Source of the DNA: Cheiracanthium punctorium
Lineage: Eukaryota; Arthropoda; Arachnida; Araneae; Cheiracanthiidae
Direction of reading: 5' to 3'
NCBI GenBank assembly: GCA_038373885.1
Contig: JAWZYV010012341.1
Coordinates: 62,001-126,000 of the forward strand
DNA length: 64,000 nt
In this document: in pieces, positions 36,801-48,280 of the stretch
How the letters are laid out: the number at the start of each line of letters is the position of its first letter
Position numbering within the stretch: the stretch's first letter is position 1
Program-made: the position numbers and the translations under genes
The notes under the pieces: generated by a model
What the model saw: the letters and a program-made list of their open reading frames with translations, nothing else
Databases searched by the model: none
Told to the model about the DNA's origin: nothing

Positions 36801-37197
36801 TCTTATTTGACCTAATTGTTTAAAATTCAAATTAAATTGATATTCTTCTCCTCCTTCTCCCCGACACAAAGTCGTCACAGTTTTTAAGAATTTCCAGGGA
36901 CTATGAGACCCGGGCACTTTAATAGCCAGTAAATGCAACTTTTTGGAACATGTGATAAGCTTATAAACAATATGACATTCTGTACTCCGTATGTGACCAT
37001 CGGAATACCGTATTTTTAACAGTAATAACATACTACTTTAACATTTGAACAAAATCAGTGACCCCGTACCCGGCGCATGTGTTTCCTTCATCAGCCACCG
37101 ATATGTCCATTTCAAAGAAAGTTTTCAAAATCTCCAATTTTCAAACATTCAACCTTATGAACATGATATTTCAGAAAAAATAATTAAACATGTATGC
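33821..37197. other. AT-rich DNA without recognisable genes
   Basis: Chance frames only. A small hairpin (cctctaga / tctagagg) lies at 36219-36239. A short GC-richer patch at 35340-35420 has no identity I can give. Confidence 0.5.
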
Positions 37198-37872
37198 AGG
37201 GTAGTCATAAAAACTATCCCGTTATATGGACCTCTGGCGGCCATTCCGTTTAACCAATCCAGATGAGATTTCGGCTGTACTTATCTAATTGTAACAACGC
37301 ACACAATTTGGTTACGGTTATAGGCACAGAAACTCGAAAGATTCGAATGGCAATGCCCACTTTTTCCGGACGCAAAATACGCAGCGCATTCGAAACCCTA
37401 AAGCGCGTTGGAACGGTACGTGGATAAGAAAAACGGACGTGTTTATGCACGCACAGAAAACAGCTCTGTGAACAACCAATAAAAACAGGATACGAGCACA
37501 CGGAGGGAACAGAGGAATGACACCGGTCACAGAACAACTTTCTCCAGATATTCAGAGTAAAATACTGTAAAAAGCAGGGGCGGTTTTTCAGACGGGAGGT
37601 CGCACTTGCCGGTGAAATGAATCTGACAGCGACAGTTCAACCGTTTTTTGTGCGTGCATAGTGCCCACGGTTTTTTTGTGATACGCATACCGTTCCAACT
37701 TTTATTAGACTTTTCGCATACGTTGGGCATTTTGCGAATGGCTTTGCCTTTCGAAAATTCTGAGTCTCTCTACCTATATTCGTCACCTTGAGTGCCACTT
37801 CGTTGCCGCTTACATAATTCCCAGCTCATTCCTCTGAATAACTACACCCAGAATATACCTCGATAGACCCTT
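37198..37872. mobile_element. Foldback element (family D), uninterrupted copy of about 675 bp
   Basis: It begins agggtagtcataaa and ends tagaccctt. The two halves are long imperfect inverted repeats: gttggaacggta, atgcacgcac and gaaactcg on the left match gttggaacggta, atgcacgcac and gagactc in the reverse complement of the right. The same termini and internal blocks occur at 44860-45212 and 48273-48701, so this is a family with at least two copies in the window. No open frame fits a transposase. Confidence 0.7.
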
Positions 37873-39215
37873 GAAATGTCGTTGGCGAAGGCACTCCCTC
37901 TAATCAGATAGCCTTTTCGTATCTTTGCCTCAACGCAACATAATTCATCTTAATTGGTTGGCTCTACTGCATTTTTTAAAGATTGCTTTTTCAAACGTGG
38001 TGTAGTAATAAAAAATGCATTTATTTTCTTTCAACTAAATTTATGCTGATTGTTTACTTTTTTTCAATAAATCATTAAAAATCTTATAAATAATTCATTT
38101 TTTTTAAATAATAATTAAAATTGCTTGGTAACTCATGCCTTGGTAACTCACTTGGTAACTCAGAGATTCAATTACGGACAAAAAAGTCAAAGTTGCATTT
38201 CTGCTAAAATTCAAGCTCTTAAGTTCTATAATCTTATAAGTAGTTTCTATTTACCTTTCTTATCACAAAATATCATTTAGTTTTATTTGGTATATGTTAT
38301 AAAATTGGTTATTGAATTAAAATATATTAAGCGTATGGTAAATCATATGCTACATGACTGGGTAAGACATGTTGCAACATAGATTGACAAGTTTTAAGAA
38401 TAACTAAAAATGGAAAATAAAATTTAATGTGGGGTTTATTTACCATTTATAGGCATTTAAACTGGTTTATTGTGCTCACAATAATAATAAATCAATTAAC
38501 GTCGTTCAAACACATCTATTTCCTCATTGAAATCATAGTACAAGCAGCTTCTGGTCTGTTTCATGGTTGCATTCGGTAAAATCTGAATAATTTTGTCAAA
38601 CATGACGTAGGATGCATCATTTTCATCTGGTCTAAAATAGTTCTATTCCTGTTTTCTTTCTTAAAAACATAATGACAAACTTAAGAACATGTATGGCAAA
38701 ATTTTATTATGTGGTTTTTTTCTTTCAGATAAATTGTACGATATGCTATATCGTGTAAATTTAACTATGATTGTTTGCAGCTATGAGCCACAATTTTTTT
38801 TTCGCAATCCATGAATTTTACCCTTAAAAAAAGCCACTGACGTCCAGAAAATAATTGGTGGAATTCGAATTTATGAGTCTATGTACTCGCTGTAAATACA
38901 AGTTCATGGAACGAGACACTGCTGAATCCACTTATCCAATTTTTAGATCTCTCCTCTATAATCAGATATTGTACCCAGATGAAAATTTTTGTTTTGAACG
39001 AAATCTTCTGATCTCTGACTTTGAAGAGTCGTCATTCTGATTAAAATAAACTTTTATACAAAATAAACTATTGCCAACACAGCTACAAGAATTCGGAATA
39101 ATTTCTAACACAATTTATGAAGAAAATAAATGTACGTATATATATCTTTTTTGTTCAGATCCATCTTCTATGCCCGCTAGATCTTCATATATCAGGATAG
39201 ATATGACCACACTGC
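37873..39215. other. AT-rich DNA; short tandem repeat at 38123-38161
   Basis: Three near-tandem copies of cttggtaactca lie at 38123-38161. No other structure and no gene. Confidence 0.55.
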
Positions 39216-39216
39216 G

Positions 39217-39217
39217 C

Positions 39218-39261
<44 letters not shown>
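39217..39261. repeat. (TA)n(TG)n compound microsatellite
   Basis: About 12 TA units followed by about 10 TG units. Confidence 0.95.
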
Positions 39262-39859
39262 ATGGTCATCGTAATTAGAAAGACGTGTTCTATGACTTCC
39301 TAAATTTACGAGTAATATCTCTGTAGCTTTAATATTAATATATAATATTGGAAGTGCATTAATGTAAAAATCACGAAAGGATTGGATGCATTATTCGAGT
39401 CTCCCCCCCCCCCAGCTTAAGCGCTCCAAGGGCGCAAACACGCATCCGGTAATTGAGCAAGTCCAGTGGCGAAATAGAAGGGAAGATACAAAGCAAAGGG
39501 AATCTTTACAAGTTCTGGACACTTTCGGAAAGAAAGGAAAACAATAACAACAGACATTTTTGTTTTCGATTAAAGAGCATTAACAGTGATGCTTTATTAC
39601 TTAGAAATTGTTTTTCTTCGCTTTAGGTCCTAGCCCAGCGCACTTAGCTCTGCGCATATTTCTACCCATATTCTCTTCTGCGTTTAAATTTCTTCTTCGC
39701 AGATAGGTGCGCTTAAAGTGAAGGAACAGTATTTCTGTAAGCAATGCTACTTAAAAGAAAAACACAACGGTATTGCAATTTTATTTAAGGGATATTAATG
39801 TATATATAAATAAATATATACATATATGTACATTGTTATTCCGAGCATTAGTAAATAAC

Positions 39860-40165
39860 ATGCAAGGAGTGGTAGAGCGATCCAAGAGGATTCAGAATCC
39901 CATAGCAATGTGGGGTCGTTAAACGCCGTTGCCATGTGCCTGTTAATAACCACTTTGGAATAATAGTGAACGTTCTGACCATAGTTCGTAAAAAACTAAT
40001 GTATCTGTCACAGAAAGCACTTGACTAAAATTGATTATTAACAGAATCGATAACTAAAATAGGAATTATATATTGATTACAAGACTGATTATTAACAGGT
40101 AAAGTAAAAATCCATTTGAATTCCACATTGCTATGCGACTCTGAAATGTCTTACTTATCTCTATG
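39860..40165. mobile_element. Inverted-repeat element, family C (short copy)
   Basis: The left side has attcagaatcccatagcaat followed by ctgttaataa. The reverse complement of the right side has tttcagagtcgcatagcaat followed by ctgttaataa. The same blocks occur at 44000-44380 and 56341-57052. Non-coding. Confidence 0.6.
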
Positions 40166-43100
40166 ACGTTTTACGTGTTTTTTGCAAGCAAGAATCTCCA
40201 AGTATATGTATATCGCCCTATTTAAAACACTTGTGTATTCTGCACCGAAGAAATATTCGTCAAAAAAAAATTATTTTTGTAAATTTAATAAGGACCTCAT
40301 TTTAAAGCTTTCAATTGATGCTGCTCAAACAACGCTTTAAAAAGTTCAATATTCGTGTTTTACAAGCTTGTGCTCAAGAAGCATTTCAACAGATAAATAA
40401 AGAAAAATTCAGTTTCATTTACCTCCCAAAAAGGACGTAATAAAAAGCAATCAGTGAAAAACTTCATAATCTCATGAAGCCATGAAATATTTTTTTTTGT
40501 GTGTGTTTGCGAACTGTTTTTCATCTAATCTTTAAAACATCTTTTTCTTTTTTTCACTCATTTCAAGCTCCATAATATGTAAAATTTACCTAGAAATCTT
40601 TTACATTATTTTTTTCAGTCTAGAGAACCGATTACGCAATTAGAATTTTGCTGTAAGAGTTTAAAGTTAGCAAATGGATTTTGTTTGAAAATGTAATTGA
40701 CGCAGGGGGGGGGGGGAATTAGATTCTTTAAATTAGGTCAGCTGCAAGAGAAAAAAAAATACGTTTACTAATAAAAACTTAATCTTGTTAATGACGTTTT
40801 TACCCTCTCTTTCATTATACAATTTTCCATAATTTTACATGGGATTATCATAAAGAAACCATTTTAGATTCATTAATCCAAAAGTGTTTTCGAATTAATT
40901 ATTTGTTAGATTTTAAAATCTAAAGCGTATTTCCATAAAAACCAGTCTTTACCAAGCCTTTAATAATGGGCATATTAACAGAGATTTTAAAATTATACGA
41001 GAATTTGCTAGATGTTAACCTTGCGGGGGGGAGGGGTTATTAATGTAAGACTAAAAATATAAAATAAAATAAACAATTGTAATTATTTTGTAAATAATTG
41101 TGTATTGGTCTTTGTTTCTTCTACTTAATTCACATTATTACTTTATGAGATGTCTATGAACATTCATAAGGTTTATTAAATAAAAGCCATTGTTATATTT
41201 TACAAAATTTAATGAAAGAAAAATAATTGTTGACTACATGCATACAAAGAATTAATTAAGCTTGTGCCAAAACAGTTTTTGTGATGTACTAAAACACTAA
41301 AAATTTTGGATATATACACCTAAAAATGTATAACTCTGTAAAATACGCCCATGAGCGTAACAAAAATACAAATTTGTTTCAAGTAGTACAAAGCACTGCT
41401 TTTGTCAGGAGCAAAATATCAACCATTCCTGCTTTCGAGTACGTTGGTGAATATTTTCCCGATAAGCATTCACAAAACCATGCCAAATGGGGCATAGGGA
41501 ATGTTTTGCACCTGATTAAGGTGTTATTCTTGTACCTCTTGAAACATAATACACTTTCTACTAAAATTTTATGAAATTATAAAAAATCTTTAAATTTTCT
41601 TTTATCTCACACTAGTTTCTTACATGCATACGTACATTAAAAAGTGGCGATATGGTACAACCGGGATGAAGCCAGTATTTTTTTAACAAATTTATAAAAA
41701 CCAAGCTTTTCTGTGAGAAAATCTAACTTTTCTACCCTCCCCAACCAAAAACGTTTTACTGGGTGAGTCATTGCTATACAAGATTAAGAATATATCAGTC
41801 AATGCATGTTCTTTCATTTGTTCTCGATTTCAACTTTAGAATTTCCATTTTGTAACACCACTCCACGATATTGTTTCGCGATATGTTTCACAGTGCGAAA
41901 AATGCTTACACCCCCCCCCTCAACATTTAAATCTTTAATAAATAAAAAGTTTGGGGCACTGTGTTTTGATGTAGCATGTTTGATGCCATTTAACCCAATA
42001 AATCTTAATCATCATGCTATTAGCATGTTTGAAAAAATGTTCTTTTTACCGCCAACTCGATTGAAAAGTATTTTCGGGAAAAAATTAATAAAAAATACTT
42101 TGAAAAAACTGGCTTTTATTTACAGACTAAAAAGAACAACAAAAATTCCTTCTGATGCCTGGAAACATTGAAATTTTTATAAGTAAAAATTAAAATTGGG
42201 GCTCCCATATATTATAAATATAAATGCACTATGTGTGACTACGAGTTACTTAGATTTAGTTATGGGTATCAGTAGAAAAAAATTACTCTGCTTAAGAGTA
42301 TTATAAAATATGGTAAAAATTTGTGCATTCGTGGGGAAATTTTACCAGCTTGTTTATAAACATTTGGAGCGAGGACTGGACCTCGGGTCGGCTACAAGGT
42401 AGCCTAAAATGCTAACCAGTAGATTAATAGGGTATAAAAACAGACTGCATTTCTTTTGCAGAATAATAAATGAATCTGCATGAATTGTTATAAAATTAAA
42501 ACTTTTTCTCTCTATGTGTGTGTTTTTTTTCTCGGCAAACCTATACGAGAGGTATCTAAATATTTTTCTGTGATTGTGTCATGTATTGTTATTGAATAAT
42601 ACATTAGTATGCAACATTTCATTTCAGTTGGGCATTGGAAAGTAAGCGAAAAAAGTATTTCAAAATTTGCTCCAGACATGCACAGTGCGGGTTAAAATAA
42701 ATTATTGTTAAGTTTTACAAAAATCTCGAAAAAAGAAAAAAAATGCGGAAATCTCTGGAAAAGTGGACTTTCACGTGCAAGACATGTAGTCATCTCTCTT
42801 TAATGAAAATAAAATTATTAACTACATTTTGAAGTTATGTATAAAAATATTTTTAAAGCTTGAACTTAAAAAAAAACAGTGATGAGTTGTGCTTGAATCA
42901 TTGCTCCTTAGGAATACCAAAGGATAAACCTCGCGATGTGAGCTACTTCCTCACAGTGCTCATAGTGTATGAATAATAAGAAATTTTTAGTCTAATTTCA
43001 TTAGGTTAGAAAAAGATACAGAATAAGTTATTATTTTTTCCATAACATTATACTGTCTCCAGAAACTCGCCTATGCGCTGATTTTCACAGCTGTAAATAA

Positions 43101-43999
43101 TAATAATAACAATCAACTTACATTCGCTACATAGCAGTTAAACAATTTCAAAAATACGCAAACTATAAAAGGGACACGAAACATTCAGAATGATTCTTCA
43201 TAACTTGTGCTATGAAATATTCTAAATAATGAATCTATACGTCTGAAGGAGATTTCAAGAAAAGAAACACTAATTTAAGCTTGTATGTGTTGTAGGTAAA
43301 TATACTCATGGGCTATCTGTTTAGGGAGTTTAGGTGGATTAAGTGGATGACTTTTAAGGGGTTCTAAAGCGTATTCACGTTATATTTGCAGGAAACCTTC
43401 CAGAACTGCAGAATGTTAGATCAACAACCGTACTTTAGGCCAAAATGCTGGATATTCACTGTTTTGGATAATTCTATAATTATCAGGTGGTACAGAGAGA
43501 TAAAGTTGAATTTCTATAAGGTTGTTGTATTAACCCTTAATAAGGCCATGGTAAATTACTTCCCACCTACGTTCTGTTGACCACTGAAACCAATTATCAT
43601 TAATGAATTTTCTGATTTTTCTTCAGTAATAATGGATAATTATGTTTTCCATATATGTGGATTCTAAATTGTATTTAGCCTATAAACTTTCCTTTGAATT
43701 GCTTTTTTAATGAAAGCTCGCATAATTATTTGAAAACCGAGTCCAGGAATTATCGCTTTTAGTCATGCCTTTGATTCCATGTACAAATAACAAGTGGTTT
43801 TCCGACTTCGTGAATAATTAATGTATTCTCCTACAAAACTTATATGTTTGTTTGACATTTGTTTGTCTAATTTTCACGTGGGATAATAAAGTAGAAGGAA
43901 AAATATGAAGTAATACTTTCAACTCTCTGCACATAATTTTGCCATAAAAAGGGTTAAGAAGTAAATCAATTTCAAGCCATTTTCACAGTTTAACTGATT
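40166..43999. other. AT-rich DNA; tRNA-like SINE fragment near 42370-42430
   Basis: A G10 run lies near 40706, and (41806-42171) a 121-codon frame of no recognisable family. Apart from the SINE fragment listed separately, nothing is assignable. Confidence 0.5.
42370..42432 (-). mobile_element. Degenerate tRNA-like SINE head, minus strand
   Basis: On the minus strand ctggttagcattttaggcta resembles a tRNA box A region and cgaggtccagtcctcg a T-arm-like box B. The tail and duplications are not seen. A decayed SINE is more likely than a tRNA gene because the acceptor stem does not pair. Confidence 0.4.
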
Positions 44000-44380
44000 C
44001 AGGGTATCTCATAAATGTTGGGGCAAACTTTAAAGGGAGGTAGAACACACATTAAGAAATCAGAATCACAGCAAATGAGGTCAAAAATGACGTTTTACCT
44101 TATCTGTTAATATTGACTTTGTGAAAAGTGTTAAGGTGTTCGTCTAATTTCTTAACCAAATTTCATAAATAATACGCTTGTCTGCAAAAATTCTACCAAT
44201 AAAATGAAATAGAAATTTTAAACCATCAATTTTACTCACGTTCTTTCTATGAAAGGACACATTAGTGTCTGACGAACAGTATTCGAAAAGTTCTCGCTGT
44301 TATTGCTTATGTGACTCTAAAACCTTATTATGCTCTATACCTCCCCTTCAAATCTGTCTTAATCATTATGGGACACCCTG
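44000..44380. mobile_element. Inverted-repeat element, family C (381 bp)
   Basis: It begins cagggtatctcataa and ends cattatgggacaccctg; the inverted ends align for about 40 bases and continue with gggaggta / tacctcccc. Internal sequence (tatctgttaatattgac, aaaatgaaatagaaatt) matches the family member at 56341-57052. The ends (CAGGGTGTCCCATAA type) are typical of Tc1/mariner-like MITEs in arthropods, though the flanking TA is only clear on the right. Confidence 0.65.
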
Positions 44381-44429
44381 TATATAATATTAAGAATAGC
44401 TTTAAAGTTTTATAAAAGATAAAGATCAC

Positions 44430-44435
44430 ACTTAC
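44430..44435 (-). other. Splice donor of the Beat-like exon
   Basis: GTAAGT on the minus strand directly after the exon, a strong match to the consensus. It fixes the low-coordinate edge of the exon. Confidence 0.75.
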
Positions 44436-44667
44436 TACGACTCATATTTTCGCTGATATGGAGCCCAGACGTCTGTTGTCTGCCGCTGAAGACCATTTCT
44501 TCATTGCTCATGGTATAGTTGCGAGATATGGTGGCTGTGCATTTGAGCTTCATGTTGCCATTCCTGAAGTGTTGGCTTGTGACCACGAATTTCAGTCCTA
44601 GGCTGGAAGTCTCTAATCCATCAGCGTGTAGGGTTGTTGAGTATTCTGTTTCGTATTCGGGTCCTAC
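44436..44667 (-). CDS. Exon of a Beaten-path-like immunoglobulin-domain protein (partial gene)
   Basis: Beat proteins are neuronal cell-surface or secreted Ig proteins that bind Sidestep-family receptors in axon guidance. On the minus strand a 232-bp exon is bounded by a pyrimidine-rich tract ending ctatag (44673-44668) and by a perfect donor gtaagt (44435-44430). The frame is open throughout, starts in phase 0 and leaves one base. It reads EYSTTLHADGLETSSLGLKF, then TSQHFRNGNMKLKCTAT and ends NMSR. The GLETSSLGLKF...HF-NG-MKLKCTATI pattern is that of the second Ig domain of Beat proteins, including its C-terminal Cys. Codon use is clearly less AT-rich than the surroundings. Other exons were not found in the window; they probably lie far away across large introns. 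Confidence 0.85.
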
Positions 44668-44690
44668 CTATAGAAAAAGAAAAAAGAATA
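44668..44690 (-). other. Splice acceptor and pyrimidine tract of the Beat-like exon
   Basis: The minus strand reads ttcttttttctttttctatag and then the exon. This is the best-looking acceptor in the neighbourhood. Confidence 0.75.
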
Positions 44691-45204
44691 TCGAAAATTT
44701 TATATCTTGGGTAATGTTGTTTATTTAACTTGAAAAGCGGAAAATTTGGTAATTTCATATTTCTTCGCATACAGGTTGCAAATAATAAAAACGCACCCAT
44801 AACAAATATTTGACACTCAATTAATGGAGGCACTTTAGGTTAGCAAATGGTTTAAACAAAGGGTAGTCATTAAATAAAAGAAATTTATATTTGTATAGAT
44901 CCCGATGTATGGACATTTAGTGGCCGTTCAGTTCAACTGATCAAGATGAGATTTCAGATATCTTTGTTCAAAGGTTTGAGCTCAGAATTCTGTAAACGGC
45001 AACGAAGTGGCACTCACACTTACAAAATAGGTACAAAAATTCGAAACTTTCGAATAGCAACGCCTATTTTTTATTTGTGCACGTGCGTAGGCCTTAAGAG
45101 CGTTGGAAATGTTACATGTATCACGATAAACGGACGTGTGAAACGAAGGCACAAAAATAGCAATGTGAACGGTCAATAAAAACACAATTGGGGTACATGG
45201 AGGA

Positions 45205-45212
45205 ATGCACAT
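45205..45212. other. 8-bp target-site duplication, left copy (atgcacat)
   Basis: Identical to 48273-48280. It fits the hAT target pattern nTnnnnAn. Confidence 0.9.
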
Positions 45213-45636
45213 TAGGGTGGATCGAAAAAATCAAATTTTCGAATTTCAAAATCGGCTAGTGCGCAAAAGGTGACCGACCACAAGCATATTAATAGGTTGA
45301 AACCTGAAATCTATGAGTTAATTTTTTTTGCCTCCTCAAATGGCTTAAAATTTCAAAATTTTGTTAGTTTTTGAGAAAAATTTGAAATTTTTCACAAAAT
45401 AAAGCACTTGCATATTTTTTTCCCTCGTGAAACTTGTCTTCTTTAACCACTACATTTGCTATAAAACTATCAAAAATAACTTACGTAGTCCTAATGCAGA
45501 ATAGGAATTATCTGCAACTAAGCCAAATATGCTTAACTTTAGAAAATTCAGTCAATATGGACGACCGATCATTTGTTGCTTATAAAGGCAAATATCTCGC
45601 TTTATTTTTCTCTTTCTTCGTTAGCTTGGCTCATTA
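45213..45636 (+). repeat. Left terminal inverted repeat of the hAT-like element
   Basis: Matches the reverse complement of 47840-48272. Shared blocks from the outside inward: tcggctagtgcgcaaa, ggtgaccgaccacaagc, ctatgagttaatt-like, ttagtttttgagaaaaattt, caaatgtag-type (reversed), ctacgtaagttatt (reversed) and tggctcat. Similarity weakens inward, and the innermost 120 bases align only in pieces. Confidence 0.85.
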
Positions 45637-45669
45637 TATTAATATTTATTTTGCATTCAATCTAAAAAT

Positions 45670-47611
45670 ATGTTTGTTGGGATTTCTATATTTTCGCGCC
45701 ACTTGGTTAGCGGAGTAGGTACCAGTGAAACGCTTAGAGAGAAAGAGCATGATTTTATCAAGCACGCTTACGATACACAGTTTGATATTGCTGCGTGCAA
45801 ATGCACAAACTTTTTTGAATGTGTGATCCCCAGAAGAAAATTCCAGCTCGCGAGCAACCATTTATCATTGACCAAAGAAGTTTACGAAAGGGTTACATAA
45901 GCATCACTTGACAGATCTGTCACCGAGGCTTTACAGAAAACTGCAGACAGAAAAGCGAGACGTCTTAATCGTCTTAAACAGTCTAGTAAAGAAATTGCAT
46001 TTGAAAATGATGATACTATTGCACCTGTTAATGTAGGACACTCTCTTAAAATTCTTCAAACTGAAAAGGACTGTGTTACAAAGAAAAAAAAAATGTGTAC
46101 TGCGAATACGAATCCTGGTACTTCCAGCAGTTCTCCTGAGATCAAACAATTGCGCAATTCCGTGGTCAATACAGCATTAGCGAGTGATCGTTTTAGTGTT
46201 ACTGATCGATCAGCCGCTGTAATAGCGACAATTGTTTTACAAGATTTAGGTATTGTGACACCAGAGACTCCAGACAAGATTATTGACAGAAATAAAATTC
46301 GGCGAGAAAAAAATAAACTAAGGCACCGACTTCTAAAAAATTGGGACTTTTCGCAAGGACAGACTATCGGGTTGTATTTTGACGGGCGAAAAGATAAGAC
46401 TTTCGAGCAAGAAACGATCAAAGGCTTGACAACGAAACGAATGGTAACTGAAGAGCACATAGCAATTATGAAAAAACCAGGCCACATATGTCCAACAAAT
46501 GGACGTGCGCTTGATATTTCCAATGCTTTAATAGACTTTATTAGAAGCAAAGCTGATTTAGAAAATGACATTGCCGCTATAGGGTGTGACGGAACTGTTT
46601 TAAACACGGGACAAAAAGAAGGAGTCATTCGGTTATTGGAGCATCGTTTCGATCATCCGCTTCAATGGATCATTTGTCTTCTCCACCTAAATGAGCTATC
46701 TTTCAGACACCTCTTTGATTATATTGACGGAAAAATAACTGGTCCCAAGAGTCGACAAGAACCAATCGGTAAATGTCTCATTGCCTGTTAGCATTCACAG
46801 GTTGTCGACTTTGAAGCCATAAAATGCGAAACACTTCAAATAAATGTTTCCGATTTGAGCACAGATCAAGAATATTTGAGAGACATATTTGAAACAGTTC
46901 GAACAGGCAAATGTTCCAAGCAGTTCGTGCATCGCCAGCCAGGATGCCTATCTCAATCTCGATGGTTGACAACAGTCAACCGAGTACTCCGGATCTACAT
47001 TTCGACCAAAAATCCTTCTCCTGAATTTGTACATCTCGCAACATTTATAATGATAGTTTATGCACCGAACTTGTTCAGAATAAAGAAGAGTCCCAGCTGT
47101 GTGGAGGGCGCAAAACACCTGTGGTATGTGGTATATCATTAAAGACTGGCGGTACTTACCAGGAAACATAAAGAAAGTTGTCGATGCCGTCATTGCAAAA
47201 GCCTATATTGCGCATCCGGAAAACTTATTGCTTTCTATGCTCGGAGACGATCGTAAAACTGTGCGTGAACTAACTGTTCTCAGAATAAAAAGTTCAAGAA
47301 CTGAACTTGTAAACGAGCCTAACAGGGCATTTGTTGTCCCAAAGATAAACTTCAAAGCCAACAATTACGTCAATTTGATTGATTGGTCACAAATGTCACT
47401 TAAGGACATCACTGAACCGCCTCTCATCACTAAACTGTCCTTCGAAGAGCTAAGCAATAGTGAACAATGGGCTGACGAAAAATTTTTCTTTTCAGAAGCT
47501 TCCGCTCATACCCAAGCGGTTGAACGAATAATCAAGCTAGTGACAGAAGCCTCACAGAAAGTTTATGGGCAAGAAAGCCGTGAAGGTTTTATTGCGAGCA
47601 CCATTCAATAA
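45670..47611 (+). pseudogene. Transposase-like gene of the hAT-like element, about 650 codons, broken
   Basis: Almost the whole stretch reads in one frame, with in-frame stops at 45898-45900 and 46789-46791 and a +1 shift near 47125-47145. A frameshift near 45860 is also likely, because a better block (FIIDQRSLRKGYIS) lies in another frame. The N-terminal part has a small Cys cluster (CKCTNFFEC, about 45796-45822). The middle shows LYFDGRKDKT (46372-46401, candidate first Asp), IGCDGTVLNTG (46579-46611, candidate second Asp), then WIICLLHLNELSFRHLF (46669-46719) and DGKITGP. The C-terminal part shows HTQAVERIIKLVTEAS (47507-47554, candidate Glu). This order resembles an RNase-H-fold DDE transposase with the Cys/His block of hAT enzymes. 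I cannot name a characterised family. Confidence 0.7.
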
Positions 47612-47839
47612 AGGAATAAAATTAATTCCAAAAAAGATTACAAATTTGAATTATAAATTCAAGAACAATATGAATGATTTATCGCATAACGATTTATTTA
47701 ATAATAAGCTGTTTTCCAATAAGCTGTTTTCATGGGCCTTCACCTTGATTGTATTGGATTAAAAAAATATACTTAAAACCTTAAAAAAGGGGTTCAAAGT
47801 TATGTTTTTTTAAAATTTCAATATCATAATAAATAATAA

Positions 47840-48272
47840 AATGAGCCAAGAAAATGTGCAAAGTGATTAAAATAGCGAGATACTTGCCTCTGTATGCGCT
47901 AAATGATGATCATTTTTCAATACTGATAGAATTTCAAAAATCAAACATATTGCATATTTGGCTTTGTTGCAGATAATTCCAATTATACATTAGGACTACG
48001 TAAGTTATTTTTTATAGTTTTATAGCAAATGTAGCGGTTAAAGAAGACAAGATTCACAGAAAAAGAATAAATTACGCCAGTGCTTTAATTTGTGAAAAAA
48101 TTCAAATTTTTCTCAAAAACTAACAAAAATTTGAAATTTTAAGCCGTTTGCGGAGGCAAAAAAATAATTCATAGATTTCAGGTTTTAACCTGTTAATAGG
48201 CTTGTGGTCGGTCACCGTTTGCGCACTAGCCGATTTTGAAATTCGAAAATTCGATTTTTTCGATCCACCCTA
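47840..48272 (-). repeat. Right terminal inverted repeat of the hAT-like element
   Basis: Inverted partner of 45213-45636; the outermost 70 bases are nearly identical, which suggests that insertion was not very ancient although the gene is already broken. Confidence 0.85.
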
Positions 48273-48280
48273 ATGCACAT
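48273..48280. other. 8-bp target-site duplication, right copy (atgcacat)
   Basis: Identical to 45205-45212. Confidence 0.9.

Larger units (their letters stand above)
45213..48272 (+). mobile_element. 3,060-bp hAT-like DNA transposon with very long TIRs
   Basis: Exact borders are set by the 8-bp duplication atgcacat on both sides. The ends TAGGGTGGATCG and CGATCCACCCTA are inverted repeats with about two mismatches in the first 70 bases. The repeats stay alignable for about 425-433 bp (45213-45636 and 47840-48272). One degraded transposase-like gene lies between them on the plus strand. The duplication length, its pattern, and the TAGGG ends (YARNG) fit the hAT superfamily. hAT TIRs are normally only 10-30 bp, so the long repeats are unusual. 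The element lies inside another mobile element, so it arrived later. Confidence 0.85.

Noticed and set aside
41806..42171. 121-codon plus-strand frame
   Set aside because: Translation is rich in Phe/Lys/Asn as expected from AT-rich noise and contains no recognisable domain.
42370..42432. Functional tRNA gene
   Set aside because: Box-like sequences exist, but the acceptor stem does not pair and the arms are irregular; a SINE remnant is more likely.
45434..45718. 94-codon plus-strand frame upstream of the transposase
   Set aside because: Runs mostly through the left TIR in a different frame from the transposase; hydrophobic stretch is due to AT-rich codons.
46056..46628. 190-codon minus-strand frame
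   Set aside because: Shadow of the transposase on the plus strand, whose motifs are much more convincing.
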